From Lycorma delicatula (Eukaryota > Arthropoda > Insecta > Hemiptera > Fulgoridae), in assembly GCF_047948215.1 (NCBI RefSeq), contig NC_134463.1, positions 100,034,657 through 100,098,656 on the forward strand: a stretch of 64,000 bases of DNA, written 5' to 3'. Made by a program: the position numbers and the translations under genes. The notes under the pieces were generated by a model. That model saw only the letters and a list, made by a program, of their open reading frames with translations. It did not search any database and had not been told where the DNA came from. Shown one piece after another: positions 22,144 to 33,824 of the stretch. Numbering within the stretch: position 1 is the first letter of the stretch; each line of letters opens with the position of its first letter.

Positions 22144-24000
22144 CTAAAATATTAGAAATGGCTGATATACTCTTCTTCTCCACTAAAAATATAATTTGTA
22201 AAATGATTTTATATTTTTACTGCTTCTTCCCTCCAGCTTGAAACTATTTTATAATCGCTTTTTTTAATGAAGCACTGTGAAGGCTTTTAACTTTTAAAAG
22301 AACCATTTTTTAATAATGAAATTAATAATAATAGCTTTGATATAAATAGTCCAACCTGTTTTTCTAGGGATACATATATTTTACAATAATTAAAAATATA
22401 ATTAATCTACACAGATATAAGATAATTTCAACTGATTTAACAAAAAAAAATTGTAATAAAACATTTTTTTTCTTCTAAGTAAATAACATAAAAAAGGTAA
22501 TTAAAAACAGGAAAACTATCGTAGAAATATTATCTACTCAAATGCTAAGAATGTTCACCGGTACATCGTAAACAGCTTTTTTAACATTGTAGAGAAAATG
22601 TAGTATTGCATTTTGAAATTAAAATATTCCTAATGTACTTTTTTTTTAATTCATATACATATAAGCTACATATGATTATGAATTAATGTACTTTTACCAA
22701 CTCGCATCGATATTATGTGTAGCAAGATGCATCGAAACAGTATCATTAAAAAAATTAATTAACAGCAAAATTTATTACTATCTCTACGTTATTTTTATAA
22801 AATGTAAAGTACATACACCCATAAGATAATAAATTAACAATATAATTAAAAAGGTGACGATCATGTTAAAATATAATTAAAATTTTTGCGTTTAAAACAA
22901 TTTAACGGAAGTAAATAATTATCTTGATTACAATTAAACAAAAGAGGTGTATCATAAGTGGTAATTACTGATTGAATTAATTTATGCGTTTATGTATTTT
23001 ATGTGTGTTAATTTTCTAAATAGTAATTTTACACACAGTCTTTCATAACTATTAACAACTTATTGCATAAAATTATAACTTTTACATTTAATCAGCTTAA
23101 GTTAAACATAAACAAAATAATTTTAATTTCTTATCTTCTCTTTATAAATCGCTTGAGTTTTTTCTACTGCTATTTCTTTTATATATATACTTTCTTCTTG
23201 ATGATTTTGTTGTTGTAATTATTATTATTATTACTTTTTCTCTAATTTATAAGTTTAACACTGTGAATAATTTTTTTAATCAAGTCGTTTAATTTATGCA
23301 TACTAATTCCAAAAACGTGGAAAAATTATTCCAAACCAATTATTGGTGTTCAACCATTAAATGAAATACGTTTCAAACCGATCTATAAATATTTCATGAA
23401 GAAAAATAATAAATAATTTAGATGGTTGTCAATGATTATAAAAGTTTATAATTTATTTAATTAACCAATGATAAATTATAAAGTATCAAATTAATTAAAG
23501 GAAACAATATTTCTTTAAATTGGAATTTCTGTTTCTTTCTAAATTTTTTTTTATCGAGATCGTCCTCTCTTCCACATACAAAAAAAAAGTATCGAATATC
23601 ACTGGTCAAATTGTTTTTCATCACCACACATCAGAGCGATTATAAATACCTTCTGGATATAAATACCTTCTCTCTCTGGATGTATTGATGATGATGTTAT
23701 AATCGTTTTGATTTTATAAAAAATTCTTTATATTAAACAGTGCGTAATTTTCTTCCCCGGACAGAGTCGAAGCAGGATATAAAATGCTTTATTTTACATC
23801 AGGACGAGTACCCTTTAATTTCTTACTTCACACAATTTGTCCCAGACTTTGTTATGACTCTAACACATGTAAAAGAGTTGTACAATAAATATTCGATTTG
23901 ATTTCTGTGGGAATAATGATATTTGTTAAATAGTTTGTCCTAGCCAGAAATAGAGGGACGATGTTACTCGTAGGATTAAATATCACATGCATTTCAAGGG
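21960..24000. other. AT-rich stretch, no gene
   Basis: Poly-T run of about 26 at 22112-22138. No recognisable coding, SINE or inverted repeat. Confidence 0.5.
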
Positions 24001-24002
24001 GT

Positions 24003-24117
24003 ATTGGAACTGAGACTGTACTACACTTCGTTTACACTCATACATATCATCCTCATTCATCCTCTGAAGTAATATCTGAAACGGTAATTTTCAGAGGCTA
24101 AACAGAAAACAGCAAAA
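24003..24117 (+). mobile_element. SINE1 copy C, 3' half only
   Basis: Starts in the shared body (GGAACTGAGACTGTACTACA) and runs through CACTTCGTTTACACTCATAC, CATCCTCATTCATCCTCTGA and a CAGAGGCTAAACAGAAAA end. The tRNA-like head is missing: 5'-truncated, as expected of target-primed reverse transcription. Confidence 0.85.
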
Positions 24118-24119
24118 AA

Positions 24120-24890
24120 GACCATATAAACCACTTTACTCCTCACGTTTCTTAATAAAATTGGCGTGGAATGTTTGATATTCTTGATGTTAAGTTACTT
24201 TCAGGAATACATTGTCAAATAAATAAATATATCTTAAAACAAATTCTATTTATTTTGATTATGTTTTTTTTAAAAATTTATTTATGAAATACAATTTATT
24301 TTATTGAGTTATGAAATACAAAATATATCAATAAATTTTTATACAACATCCCCGTTGTTCACTTGTGTATTACAGTGTTATTACTTCGCGTAAACTACAC
24401 CAATAATGAACCATATAGTTTGTTAAATTGTTAACTTTCTCTGTGCTTTTCATTAGTAAATAGTAAATCGTAAGTTATCGACCGGCAGTTATGTACTTCC
24501 ATTTCAATTTTCAAGATTTTATATCAAAACCAAAACATAAAATATTGACAAATCATTCTTAAAAAATGTATTTAATAAACTAAAATTAGGTGATTATTAC
24601 TTCATTTCGATTTTTCAACAGTAAAGTATTTTTTAAAAATAAACAATACTTTTAACAATGCAGAATACTGTTTTACGTTACAATTATTTTGTATTCGTAT
24701 TCGATTCTTAATTATTCATTACTATTATGATTTTTGTTATTTTATCTTTATCTTTTATTTGTACTGAACGTTTAACAATCACCGTCTAGTTTTAGGTTTT
24801 AAAAATAAAGTTCTGTGTAAATCCCTTCAAAGTGCTTACCTATTTTCCAAATTATTTCAATAATTATTGCTATTTTTCTGAATTTGATTA
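24120..24890. other. AT-rich stretch, nothing recognised
   Basis: No gene or repeat seen. Confidence 0.5.
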
Positions 24891-24895
24891 ATATT

Positions 24896-25180
24896 ATTAG
24901 CGTTTAACTAACCTCAGTGTATTACCTGAGATGCTACAATAAACTATAGACTTAATATAATTAATGAATTAAATTTTTTTTTTTTGGAAAATCAAGAAAT
25001 TAATTACACATTTGCGATTTTTTAGAGGTAACGAATTATCTAAATTGTAATTCATTAATTATATTAAGTCTATAGTTTATTGTAGCATCTCAGGTAATAC
25101 ACTGAGGTTAGTTAAACGCTAATAAGATAATTCGTTACCTCAAAAGAATCGCAAATGTGTAATTAATTTCTTGATTTTCC
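24896..25180. repeat. Interleaved inverted repeats (order P, Q, P-reverse, Q-reverse)
   Basis: P (24896-24971, 76 bp) reappears as an apparently perfect reverse complement at 25048-25123. Q (24986-25041, 56 bp) reappears reversed at 25125-25180 with about two mismatches. The arms alternate instead of nesting. A poly-T tract separates P from Q, while the reversed arms abut with one base between them. Non-coding. Confidence 0.95.
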
Positions 25181-25414
25181 AACAAAAAAATATTTAGTAG
25201 TTAGTCACTGTATGTTTAATTATGTTGCTTATGATTTTTGGTGATATAATTAGGTGCGGTTAGGGAATAACGAACACGAACCTTTCCTTTATAATAAAAA
25301 ATTTCTTTCTTATCAATATTTGAAAATGAACGTACTTAATTCGGAACATGGCTGAAGGTCTTCATTAAATTCTTAAACGAATGTCTTCATCGGGCCAATG
25401 ATTAGCTGCTAGTA

Positions 25415-26731
25415 TACGAGGTGCGACAATAAAGTAATGAGACTGATTTTTCTTTGCAAGATGTGGCAACCCTGCAGCTTGCGTAGGCACACCATCTTTG
25501 ACCTTGGTCTATAAGCTACTTCTAGTCCAAGCGGTACATTGATGCAACTGCTCAGTCGTGAGTTGTGCTGTAATAAGTGAACACGTGATTGTGTCTCTCG
25601 TCACAGAAATGAAACCGCAGAATATCGCGCAACGGTATGCCATTTCTTTTTGCGTTAAATCGGGTGAAAACGCGTCGACAACTTACGGTAAGCTTCAGAA
25701 GGCTTTTGGAGAGGAGGTTATGTCAAGAGCTCAAAGTTGTTCGGTGGCATAAAATTTTTAGTGAAGGCAGAACGAATGTTGAAGATGAAGACCGCAGTGG
25801 ACGACCATCAACCTCACGTACAGATGTCAACTTGACCAGGGTGCGTGAAATCGTACGGTCTGATCGAAGATTATCCGTGAAAATGATTGCAGAAGAACCC
25901 AACATCAATTGAGAAACGGTTCGTCTAATATTAACTGAAGATCTTGGTACGAGAAAGATTTGTGCAAAAATGGTCCCCAAAAATCTTACGCAACAACAGC
26001 GAGAAACACGGAAAAATGTGGCAGCCGATCTGTTAGTGCAAACGGAAATCAATCCAGATTTGTTGAGCCGTGTTATCACTGGTGATGAAGGTTGTTTTTT
26101 CAATACGATCCAGAGACAAAACGCCAAACTTCGCAATGGTGCTCAAAGGGATCACCCGAACCAAAAAAAGATCGCATGTCAAAGTCAAAAGTGAAACGCA
26201 TGCTTGTGTGCTTCTCCGATTCCAAGGGAATCGTTCATAAAGAGTGGGTGCCTCCTGGACAAACAATTAACCGATATTTCTGCAAAGAAATTTTAGAAAG
26301 ACTTCGTAAACGAATTCTTCGTGTCCGTGCCAACATTGCTGATAATTGGATTCTGCATCACTATAATGCGCCATCCCATACTGCTGTCAGTACAACAATT
26401 TTTAACCTCAAAACAAATTTCAATACTACCACAGCCACCTTATTTACCAGATATCGCTCCGTGCGACTTTTGCTATTACCAAGAGTCACAATGGCGGTCA
26501 AAGGACACCATTTTCAAACAACACAAGGTGTCCAAAAAGCTGTTACGAGGCTCTTGGAGGATATTACAGAAGATGAGTTACAGAAATGTTACCATCAATG
26601 GCAGAAGCGCTGGAATAAGTGTGTGCAATCAGAGGGGAACTACTTTGAAGGAGACTACACTAAACATGACTAAAACGGTAAGCAACATTTTTTTTCACAT
26701 CGGTCTCATTACTTTATTGCCGCATCTCGTA
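25415..26731 (+). mobile_element. Full-length mariner element (M1)
   Basis: Terminal inverted repeats CGAGGTGCGACAATAAAGTA (from 25417) and, read in reverse from 26729, CGAGATGCGGCAATAAAGTA, both continuing into ATGAGAC(T/C)GAT. Each end is flanked by TA (25415-25416 and 26730-26731), the standard mariner target duplication. The length between TAs is about 1.31 kb, the usual mariner size. It contains a broken transposase gene. Confidence 0.93.
25558..26673 (+). pseudogene. Mariner transposase (M1), frameshifted and catalytically damaged
   Basis: DNA cut-and-paste transposase with an N-terminal paired helix-turn-helix and a C-terminal DD34D domain. Seen: NIAQRYAISFCVKSGENAST (25619-25680), a shift near 25745, WHKIFSEGRTNVEDEDRSGR, ending at a TGA at 25910; then TRKICAKMVPKNLTQQQRET, VITGDEGCFF (first Asp intact), a shift, YDPETKRQTSQWCSKGSPEP, GIVHKEWVPPGQTINRYF, LHHYNAPSHTA, where the second catalytic Asp of HHDNAP is Tyr, then in another frame PQPPYLPDIAPCDF (third Asp intact), and WQKRWNKCVQSEGNYFEGDY. 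At least four frame changes plus one stop. Inactive, though its ends are still good substrates in form. Confidence 0.92.
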
Positions 26732-26987
26732 TCCGAAAATAGTCAAAATGGATTCAGGGGTGGTCAAACGGAAATTTCCGTTGAAATCTGAAAACCGAGA
26801 TTTTTCCCGATCATAATACTTCCTTTACTTCGTGCAAGGATGTAAAAATCAAGATTTACAAATAACAGTTAATTATTTTAATTGGTCCAAAATTATTTTT
26901 ATTGGTAATTGATCCATGGTTATTGAATTTACTGCTGCATCAATTCGATTTCACAGATCTTGAAGAGTAGCAGGCTTAATTGGTAAA

Positions 26988-27284
26988 CCCACCAGGTTGG
27001 TCTAGTAGTTAACTTGTCATCGCAAATCAACTGATTTCGAAGTCGAATTCTAAGGTTCAAAACCTAGCAAAGGAAGAATAACTTTTTTACGGATCTGAAT
27101 ATTAGATAGTGGATATCAGTGTTCTTTGGTGGTTGGGATTCAATTAACCACACATCTCAGGAATAGTCGACCTGTGAATGTACAAAACTACACTTCATTT
27201 ACATTCATACATATCATCCTCATTCAACCTCTGAAGAAATACCTTAGGTAGTTCCGGAGGCTACATAGAAAAAAAAATAATAAC
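26988..27284 (+). mobile_element. SINE1 copy D
   Basis: Begins CCCACCAGGTTGGTCTAGTA (A-box region), then CAAATCAACTGATTTCGAAG, B box GGTTCAAAACC, the shared body with TTGGTGGTTGGGATTCAATT, and the tail CATCCTCATTCAACCTCTGA, GAAATACC, GTTCCGGAGGCTACATAG and an A-rich end. It lies about 260 bp beyond mariner M1 and directly before R-A copy 2. Confidence 0.9.
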
Positions 27285-27309
27285 CCAAAAGTAAAGAACT
27301 TATGTAAAT

Positions 27310-27695
27310 AAATATTTTCGCTTAGTGGGTGGAAAAATGGGATTTCGAAGACCAAAAAATCATACTTCCCTTAATAGATACAGTATAGAATCTGTTTAAA
27401 GTGGTCTTTAGTCCTCTAAACAATTACCTAAAACTTGTCTGAAACAATTTTTGATATGACCAACCCTTACGGCAAGAGATGAACAAAATTTTGCTGGAAT
27501 TGTAAAAAGATGGGCTTGTCGTATGCTAAATATGTAAAACCTTTTTCACATGTAACCGTTGTCGTATTGAGTAAATTTGAAGTTTTTCTTAATTTTAAGG
27601 TGGAAATCTTTTTTATCCCCTACTTAGCTCCGGTGAAATCTACCTACGTCTTCCGGCATGCGGAAAGTGATTTTATTGGTGTTTTCTTTGCTTTT
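27310..27695 (-). repeat. Unclassified dispersed repeat R-A, copy 2
   Basis: Reverse complement counterpart of 15235-15590. Landmarks on this strand: GTGGGTGGAAAAATGGGATT, a TTCGAAGACCAAAAAATCAT block, GATATGACCAACCCTTACGG, GCTGGAATTGTAAAAAGATG, TTGTCGTATTGAGTAAATTT and a TTCCGGCATGCGGAAAG block. A 64-codon open stretch inside has no recognisable domain and is not supported by copy 1. Confidence 0.8.
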
Positions 27696-27714
27696 ATGTT
27701 CTGAATTTTGGATT

Positions 27715-27925
27715 TTAATCAACTTTTTTGAACTCATCTTTACATGTATTTATTTATGTTTACGTGTACATTAATGTATACTGTATAAGAAGATATGTGT
27801 ACGTATACAGTTCTTTGAAAATTTCAATCTCTGCATGTCTTTTTTGCACTCAAATTTACTTACGGTTCCCGTAAACTGGAATCGATTGTAAATTTCACTG
27901 CGACAAAAAAATATTATAAACATTA
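27715..27925 (+). mobile_element. Orphan jockey 3' UTR (J4)
   Basis: Matches the 3' UTR of J1 (8640-8862): GAACTCATCTTTACATG, TATTTATTTATGTTTACG, TGTACGTATACAG, CATGTCTTTTTTGCACTCAA, ACTTACGGTTCC and CGATTGTAAATT. There is no ORF portion, so this is a strongly 5'-truncated LINE insertion. Confidence 0.7.
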
Positions 27926-27929
27926 AAAA

Positions 27930-28518
27930 TACATAATCAAGAAAAGATTTTTTTTCAGAAAATTATTACATGAAAGTGAAATAATAAAATATTTATTCTT
28001 TATAAATAATTCTATTATTAGTACGTCAAAGAAATAGATTAAATAGTTTAATATAAATTATTAATGGCGAAAAAAATGCCATTAACAAAAAAATAGATTT
28101 ATTACTTTTAAATTAAAATAAATATTTTAAGATTTACGTATACAAATATTTACCGATTTTAAATAATAATAAAAATTACAGTTATAAGAATTTCAAGAAA
28201 ACTTATATCTTAATTTTAAAAAATGGAGACATATTTTATTTAATAAAAACTTATTACAAAAAGGAAGTAGAAAGAAAAATCATATATAAATTAGGCACGG
28301 TACATGTTATAGATTATAATATTTTTGCGTGTACTGGGTTAGGCTACTCTTATGTATACAAAACATAGTTAAAATATATATTAGATTAGTAGATTAAAAT
28401 TCTTGCTATTATAAACGCATAAATACATTCGAAAGAATTATTTCAGAAATTTAAATATTTTACTATTATTATTATTAAAAAACCTGCATCATTATTATTC
28501 AACAGTAATAAATATTAA

Positions 28519-28592
<74 letters not shown>

Positions 28593-30210
28593 ATTTTATT
28601 TAAAGATAATAATAATAATAACATAATTTATTAGTCTGAATAATTTTAACAATTTCCATTACGTACAGTGATAATATAAAATTAAATTATTTATAGAGCA
28701 GTAGTTTTAGTTAAAAATATAATAATATTTGAAAAAACTTTCATATATGACAACATATTACACAATTCTACAGAGCAGTATTACAGCTTATACTGCAATA
28801 TTGTATTTATAAAAAAAACTGAATAAAGAATCAACTATACGTAATACATAAGAAAAAAAAATTATATAAACGGGAAGAATTCTTCGAAGATGTATTAGAT
28901 ACTCTATAATAAAACTTAGCGTGTACAGGTTTTAGGTCTTGTTCATAGGTTAGTTAATTAATATCAGATACAAATATTACTACAACGGGGTTATAAATTT
29001 AAAAAAACAAGGTATAAATAGTATTAAAAAAGAAAGATGAAAACCGTGACGTCAGAATGATAACCGACCGGTTAAGAATAATTCAAACGCGCATTACTTA
29101 TGTCACCAGGTTGCCTGGTACAACATCGCGGAAGATTAATCTCATTAGGGTCGTGCATTAAATCAAACAGACCATGTTAATTGGGCAAAAAAATGCAGTA
29201 GGGAATGAGTGTTTATATATGAATCTTGTTGTGTATGTGTATAAATGCGCGCGAGATAAAAGACAGGGGTAAAAAGAATGACGGATAAATGAGAAAGAAA
29301 GACAGGAGTAGCTTAGATGGAAAATAAAGAAGAATTATGACTATATAAGATCGAAGAAAAAGTACGTTTATATGAAGTCGGTTTGTCTTTTGATTTACAC
29401 ATTGTAAAATGCGAAGGTAAACAAAGATAGGTGGCTATTTGTGGGTCGCATGGTTTAAGCATAAATCAAATTGTTGCTTAGAACTGTAACCCCCTCCTTT
29501 TTAACCTATCCGACTTAACGCCGGTACACTAATATCCTTCTCTTTTAAATTCTGTCTTTGTCTTTCTAACGGGGAGAATTCCGACAACGCACTACTTACA
29601 TTCGTTCTTTTTCTTTTCGTATTATTCATCTGTTTCTCTCTTTTATTTTTTTTGTCGGTTGTTGTTTTACTTCATCTTATTCCCAACAGTGACCGGGCGG
29701 CCTAAAGATCCGTCTACACGAGTTAAAATTATTATAAAACACGTCCTTCATAATACTATACATCATTCTTGAAGGCGGGATTGCGAGTTGGTGAGTACTT
29801 TTTAAAAGATATTACCTGAAGATAATCACATAATTGTATAATACACATATACCTTTAATTTTTATTTTTGTTTTAAAGTTTAATGTGTAGATATAAAGTT
29901 AAATATATATTAAGAATGTATTCTTAATATATAAGTAAAGCCATAAACAGCCGCATAGAAATAATGTAATTTCAAAATCATAAGCCGTTAACCGTGTTAT
30001 CAATTTAAATCGGTCGATAAGCAACCATAAAAACACAGGTAGTCTCAATTAAAATTAATGATCCGACCATCATCCAGAAAAGCTGATGGTACTATCTTAT
30101 TGAATTCCAAAGATCAACGCATTATTATCAATAAAACACCGGTGTAAAGATACATTCTTAAAAATAGTGTTACCTGTCATAATGTAAAAAATAGATTAAG
30201 AAAGAGAGAA
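27930..30210. other. Non-coding; possible host regulatory or 5' exon sequence at 29040-29790
   Basis: 27930-29040 is plain AT-rich DNA with one microsatellite. 29040-29790 is less AT-rich, matches no other repeat here, carries long pyrimidine-rich tracts (29540-29680), and ends with GCGAGTTG followed by GTGAGTAC near 29792, a good splice-donor form. It could be a non-coding first exon, but nothing in the sequence proves it. Confidence 0.25.
28527..28592. repeat. TA/CA compound microsatellite
   Basis: About 58 bp of TA repeats followed by five CA units. Confidence 0.97.
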
Positions 30211-30214
30211 AAGT

Positions 30215-30335
30215 GTAACTTTATAATAATGCTCGTCCGCATATTGGACGATTAGCTCTTGAAATCGGCAAAATATTAGGTATGGAGGTTCTGCTAGATC
30301 CAGCAACCGTACATTTTCGGAAGGTGAGCCTTCAT
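30215..30335 (+). pseudogene. Mariner-like transposase fragment (second catalytic motif)
   Basis: A short stretch reads NNARPHIGRLALEIGKIL followed by GMEVLLDPATVHF. In mariners of the Hsmar/irritans type the corresponding line is DNARPH...LGWEVL.HPPYSPDLAPSD. The Asp is Asn here and the PPYSPD part is degraded. The following 400 bp includes an open 84-codon stretch (30470-30724) that I do not recognise. The call rests on the ARPH and EVL pattern alone. Confidence 0.45.
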
Positions 30336-30339
30336 TAGA

Positions 30340-32055
30340 TTTTTTCCGTTGTTTCCGTCCTTAAAGGAATTATTAAATGCAGTCAAGTATTACAGCAATC
30401 AGCAAATAAGTGCACAAAATTACCACAGAGTTAAGATAATTTTTCGGTGCTAGCATGTAAAACTAAAGATTGATGGAAAAAGTATGTAACCGTTTCATAC
30501 GTTTAGATGAACCGTTAAATTTATTTAATGCAACTGTTATCGAACAGAATCGTTTGTCTTTACTTATTGAACGGTTCGATTATATTAAGAAAATTATCGA
30601 TTACCTTCCTTTGAGGAACTTAGCAAAATTATTTAGCTACTTCCAAAACTCACAAATTCTAAACGACTGGCAAAGATTTACTTTGCGGTTTTCATATGGT
30701 GGAAAAACAAATATTGAAGTGTAACAAAAACTCGATGGTAGTTAGTAAGCTGCTACCAATCACGATATAAATGTTCCAATCGCTTTGGGACTGCCTGGTA
30801 GCACTCCACGGATTGTGTTTACTCGTAAACATATTTCGTTTTCCAATTCCCCATTGGGTAAATAATGGCTTAAATAACTTTCAAAATTTTCCCTTACCCA
30901 CGATTTCATCGTCCCTGTTGATACCGTTTTTATTTATTTTTATTCTTTTAAGACGCTTTTACACTTAAAACTATGGTCTCTTTTTAAGCCACAGAATCGT
31001 AATTTAATTTTCTTTTTGGTAAAATCCTGTGCCTATAGATCTGTTCAGGGAATCTAATTTCTACGCGGTGGCTGTAAAAAACTCAATCTGGGATCGAGAT
31101 GCTTATCGGGCCTTCTAAACGTTAATACATATTTCCTTAATATGAAATATATTTGGGAAAGTCAAAGTTGACTGTTATTATTTAACGAGTATTTACGCTT
31201 AAATGTGTGTTACTTTTATCGGATATAATTAAACAAAAAATTAAATATTATAAAAATTCGTTATGTTAAATAATTAACTAAAATTTAAATTATTTTTTAC
31301 CTTTTTTTTTATATATATAATTAATTTAATAATAAAACGTTATATTATAATAATCATTATACTATTAAATTTAATTTGCGCGTGCAACATTGATAAGTCT
31401 GATAATATTTTTTCTTTTAAAATTTTCTTTTTTTATATTAAATTTGATAATATTTTAAAAAACACACAGAAAAACTGTTTATCTTTCTAGCCTAAAATAC
31501 AGTTACCACACTATATATAGATATAGGAAGAAACCAATTAAAATTTAAACTATAGTGTCTGTTTAAAAATAATATTTTGTTGATTGGTCAAATTATTATT
31601 TATAACTAATAATAATTATCAATTATTATTGTTGTTACTATTATTATTGTTATGATAATGTGACTTTTAATTATTTATTATATTTTAATTTATTAGTGCG
31701 AGAAATATTAAGATAACCTTTTATGTTAAGAGTATCAAATTATATACTAATTGTAAAGACCCCATTTTCAGTCCCATTTAAGATAGCAATTTGTTACTCA
31801 GAAACATAAATAATTATCATTTATATTATAATTTAACATATGTATTTTACAATATATATTTATTATTATTGTTATTATTACTATTAATGATAACGACAAA
31901 TTAGTTGAAAATTAATCTCATATAAAACTGTGATAAAATTTTGTTTATTTTTTTAATGTACACAAAATATCTTTAGTATATGCTACCGGTAGCTTATATT
32001 TAACTTATTTCATACGATAAAGGAAATAATGAATGACCGAACGATTTCATTAATA
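30340..32055. other. Unassigned, partly coding-like then AT-rich
   Basis: 30470-30724 is an open 84-codon frame beginning MMEKVCNRFIRLDE; no domain, no similarity to anything else here, probably chance or the tail of the mariner relic. 31120-32050 is AT-rich with ATT/TAT runs and nothing recognisable. Confidence 0.3.
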
Positions 32056-32061
32056 GTATAT

Positions 32062-32180
32062 TATGCAACGCGCCTATAATGATGGCCATTAATGCACGAG
32101 TGCAAAGTTACGGACACGAGCCTCAGGGATTATTAAACTTCACAAGAGTGCATTAACGGTCATTATACAGAGTTGCATAC
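32062..32180. mobile_element. Small palindromic element (MITE-like), copy 1
   Basis: Left arm TATGCAACGCGCCTATAATG continuing ATGGCCATTAATGCAC (32062-32096) pairs with the right arm GTGCATTAACGGTCATTATA continuing CAGAGTTGCATA (32146-32179). The centre is about 50 bp and non-coding. A second copy with the same left terminus is at 38055. A short non-autonomous inverted-repeat element is the simplest reading; the superfamily is unknown. Confidence 0.75.
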
Positions 32181-32184
32181 CGTA

Positions 32185-33820
32185 TTTTTCTACGGATGAG
32201 AAAATATTGGGTGGTTGATCCAAATCAACGATAGAATACATTGTTTACGGAATATATATATATTTTTAAATTCATTAAACAATACATTTCTGTCACAATA
32301 GGTTATTAGTCGTAATGCCTTTTATTTTAATATCGATCAGTGTTAGACATTTCTTCCTCAGAATCCGTCATATTTAACAAAATGATAAATGTCTAGTATA
32401 GAAACTTAGTTACAAATCGGGGTGTACTTTAAAATTAACCTCTTCTTGCTATAGCTAATATATTAAACAATACCGGTTGATCAGTGGTTGACAAGAGTAG
32501 ACGAATTTTGATCTGTTGAACACCTTTATCACAATGACAATTTGTTTCATAATGACCGACATTATGATAAAGGTTTCAGCCACGTAATTCAAACGTGGTT
32601 GAAATTAAAACAGCCATTGAAAAATTATTAAATAGAATCTCTATTTTTCCGATTAAAATTTCTCGATCCAAAAAACTAATTAAACAAATTCTCGAAAACT
32701 TTGGAAATTTAAAACCCATACAGGATTTATAAACTGGGTTAAAAAATAACTTTTAAACCTAAGGATAAAAAAGGAAGACTGTTTAAATAAATTCTAGAGA
32801 GAAGTTTATGAGTTTAGATAAAATTTATAATGCAAAGTTTCTTGTGGATAAAGAAAGAAAGCACCAGAAGAAAACCGACAGAAAAAGAAAAACTGATGCA
32901 CTCTGAGAAAATTAAGAAAAAATCAACAAAGATAAGATCACTGGTAGGCTGTTTTGCTGGTGCGAGGGGCGAAGTAACTATAAAATGGTATAATATCGAA
33001 ATGAGGTAAAATTTCGCGTAGTTTATTTATTGTATTCTCAAAATTTTGAGGTGTTCTAATCCTAAAAAAAACTTCCAACCCTTTGGTAAAATTCTTTAGG
33101 TATAAACCTGTATATATTGGTTCTATTTTTCTTAACATCTTCGGAACGAGTGAATCAAATTTGTTTGTACGAGTATGGAAGTATATAAAGATTAATGCTA
33201 TTTAATGCCTATTAAAAAATCGGACACGGGAAAAGCGGTGGTTGTTCCCTCTTCTGAAATATCTTTATTCGATAGGAAAATTAATATAAAAAACTAATAA
33301 TAAATAAAATATGTAAATTCCAACGGTTAGTAACAAATTTTCAAATTTAAAATGAAATGCTATTTTTTTACAAAGGAGTTTGAAAGTTTTAAAATATCAT
33401 ACACATTTTTTTTTAGTTTTGTAACATATTTTTGTTGTTACAAAAATCTGTTAACTAATTTATTAGTAAATTTCTTTGAATTATGTTGTTTATTATTTAT
33501 CTTATATTATTAATTATGAAATCAATTTTTAGTTATGGTATTATAGAACATTGCTCCCCCGTGTTTTCTTGAATAGAATTTTGAGTAAATCTTTTTAAAT
33601 TATTTTTTTCTCAAATCGTCTTTCCCGACGTATATACAAATACGTATAAATAAACTACATATTCATTAAAAGTCTATGTAAATAAACACATTTGCATTAA
33701 CTGTGATCACAAAGATTCAAGAGATCAAAATAGTGTAAACAAACAAAAAACGAATCCGCAAAATCACTGAACAATATTTAGAAATAAACAAAATAGTAGC
33801 TTAAAAAGTTCACGGAAAGA
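32185..33820. other. Unassigned stretch with a short open frame on the minus strand
   Basis: 32938-33138 (minus, extendable upstream to about 33185 without an ATG) reads MLRKIEPIYTGLYLKNFTKG followed by a RIRTPQNFENTINKLREILP piece. It looks protein-like but I do not recognise it. On the plus strand 33205-33290 reads MPIKKSDTGKAVVV, faintly like the start of a Penelope-type RT. Neither is supported further; the rest is AT-rich. Confidence 0.3.
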
Positions 33821-33824
33821 AATT

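Noticed and set aside
21956..22241. Open frames on both strands with polylysine or polyphenylalanine
   Set aside because: They are created by the poly-T tract at 22112-22138.
30470..30724. Small host protein of 84 residues
   Set aside because: No domain, no codon-level support, and it follows directly after a mariner relic, so I do not call it a gene.
33205..33290. Penelope-like reverse transcriptase start (MPIKKSDTGKAVVV)
   Set aside because: Only one short resemblance; no RT motifs follow and the downstream sequence is AT-rich with stops.
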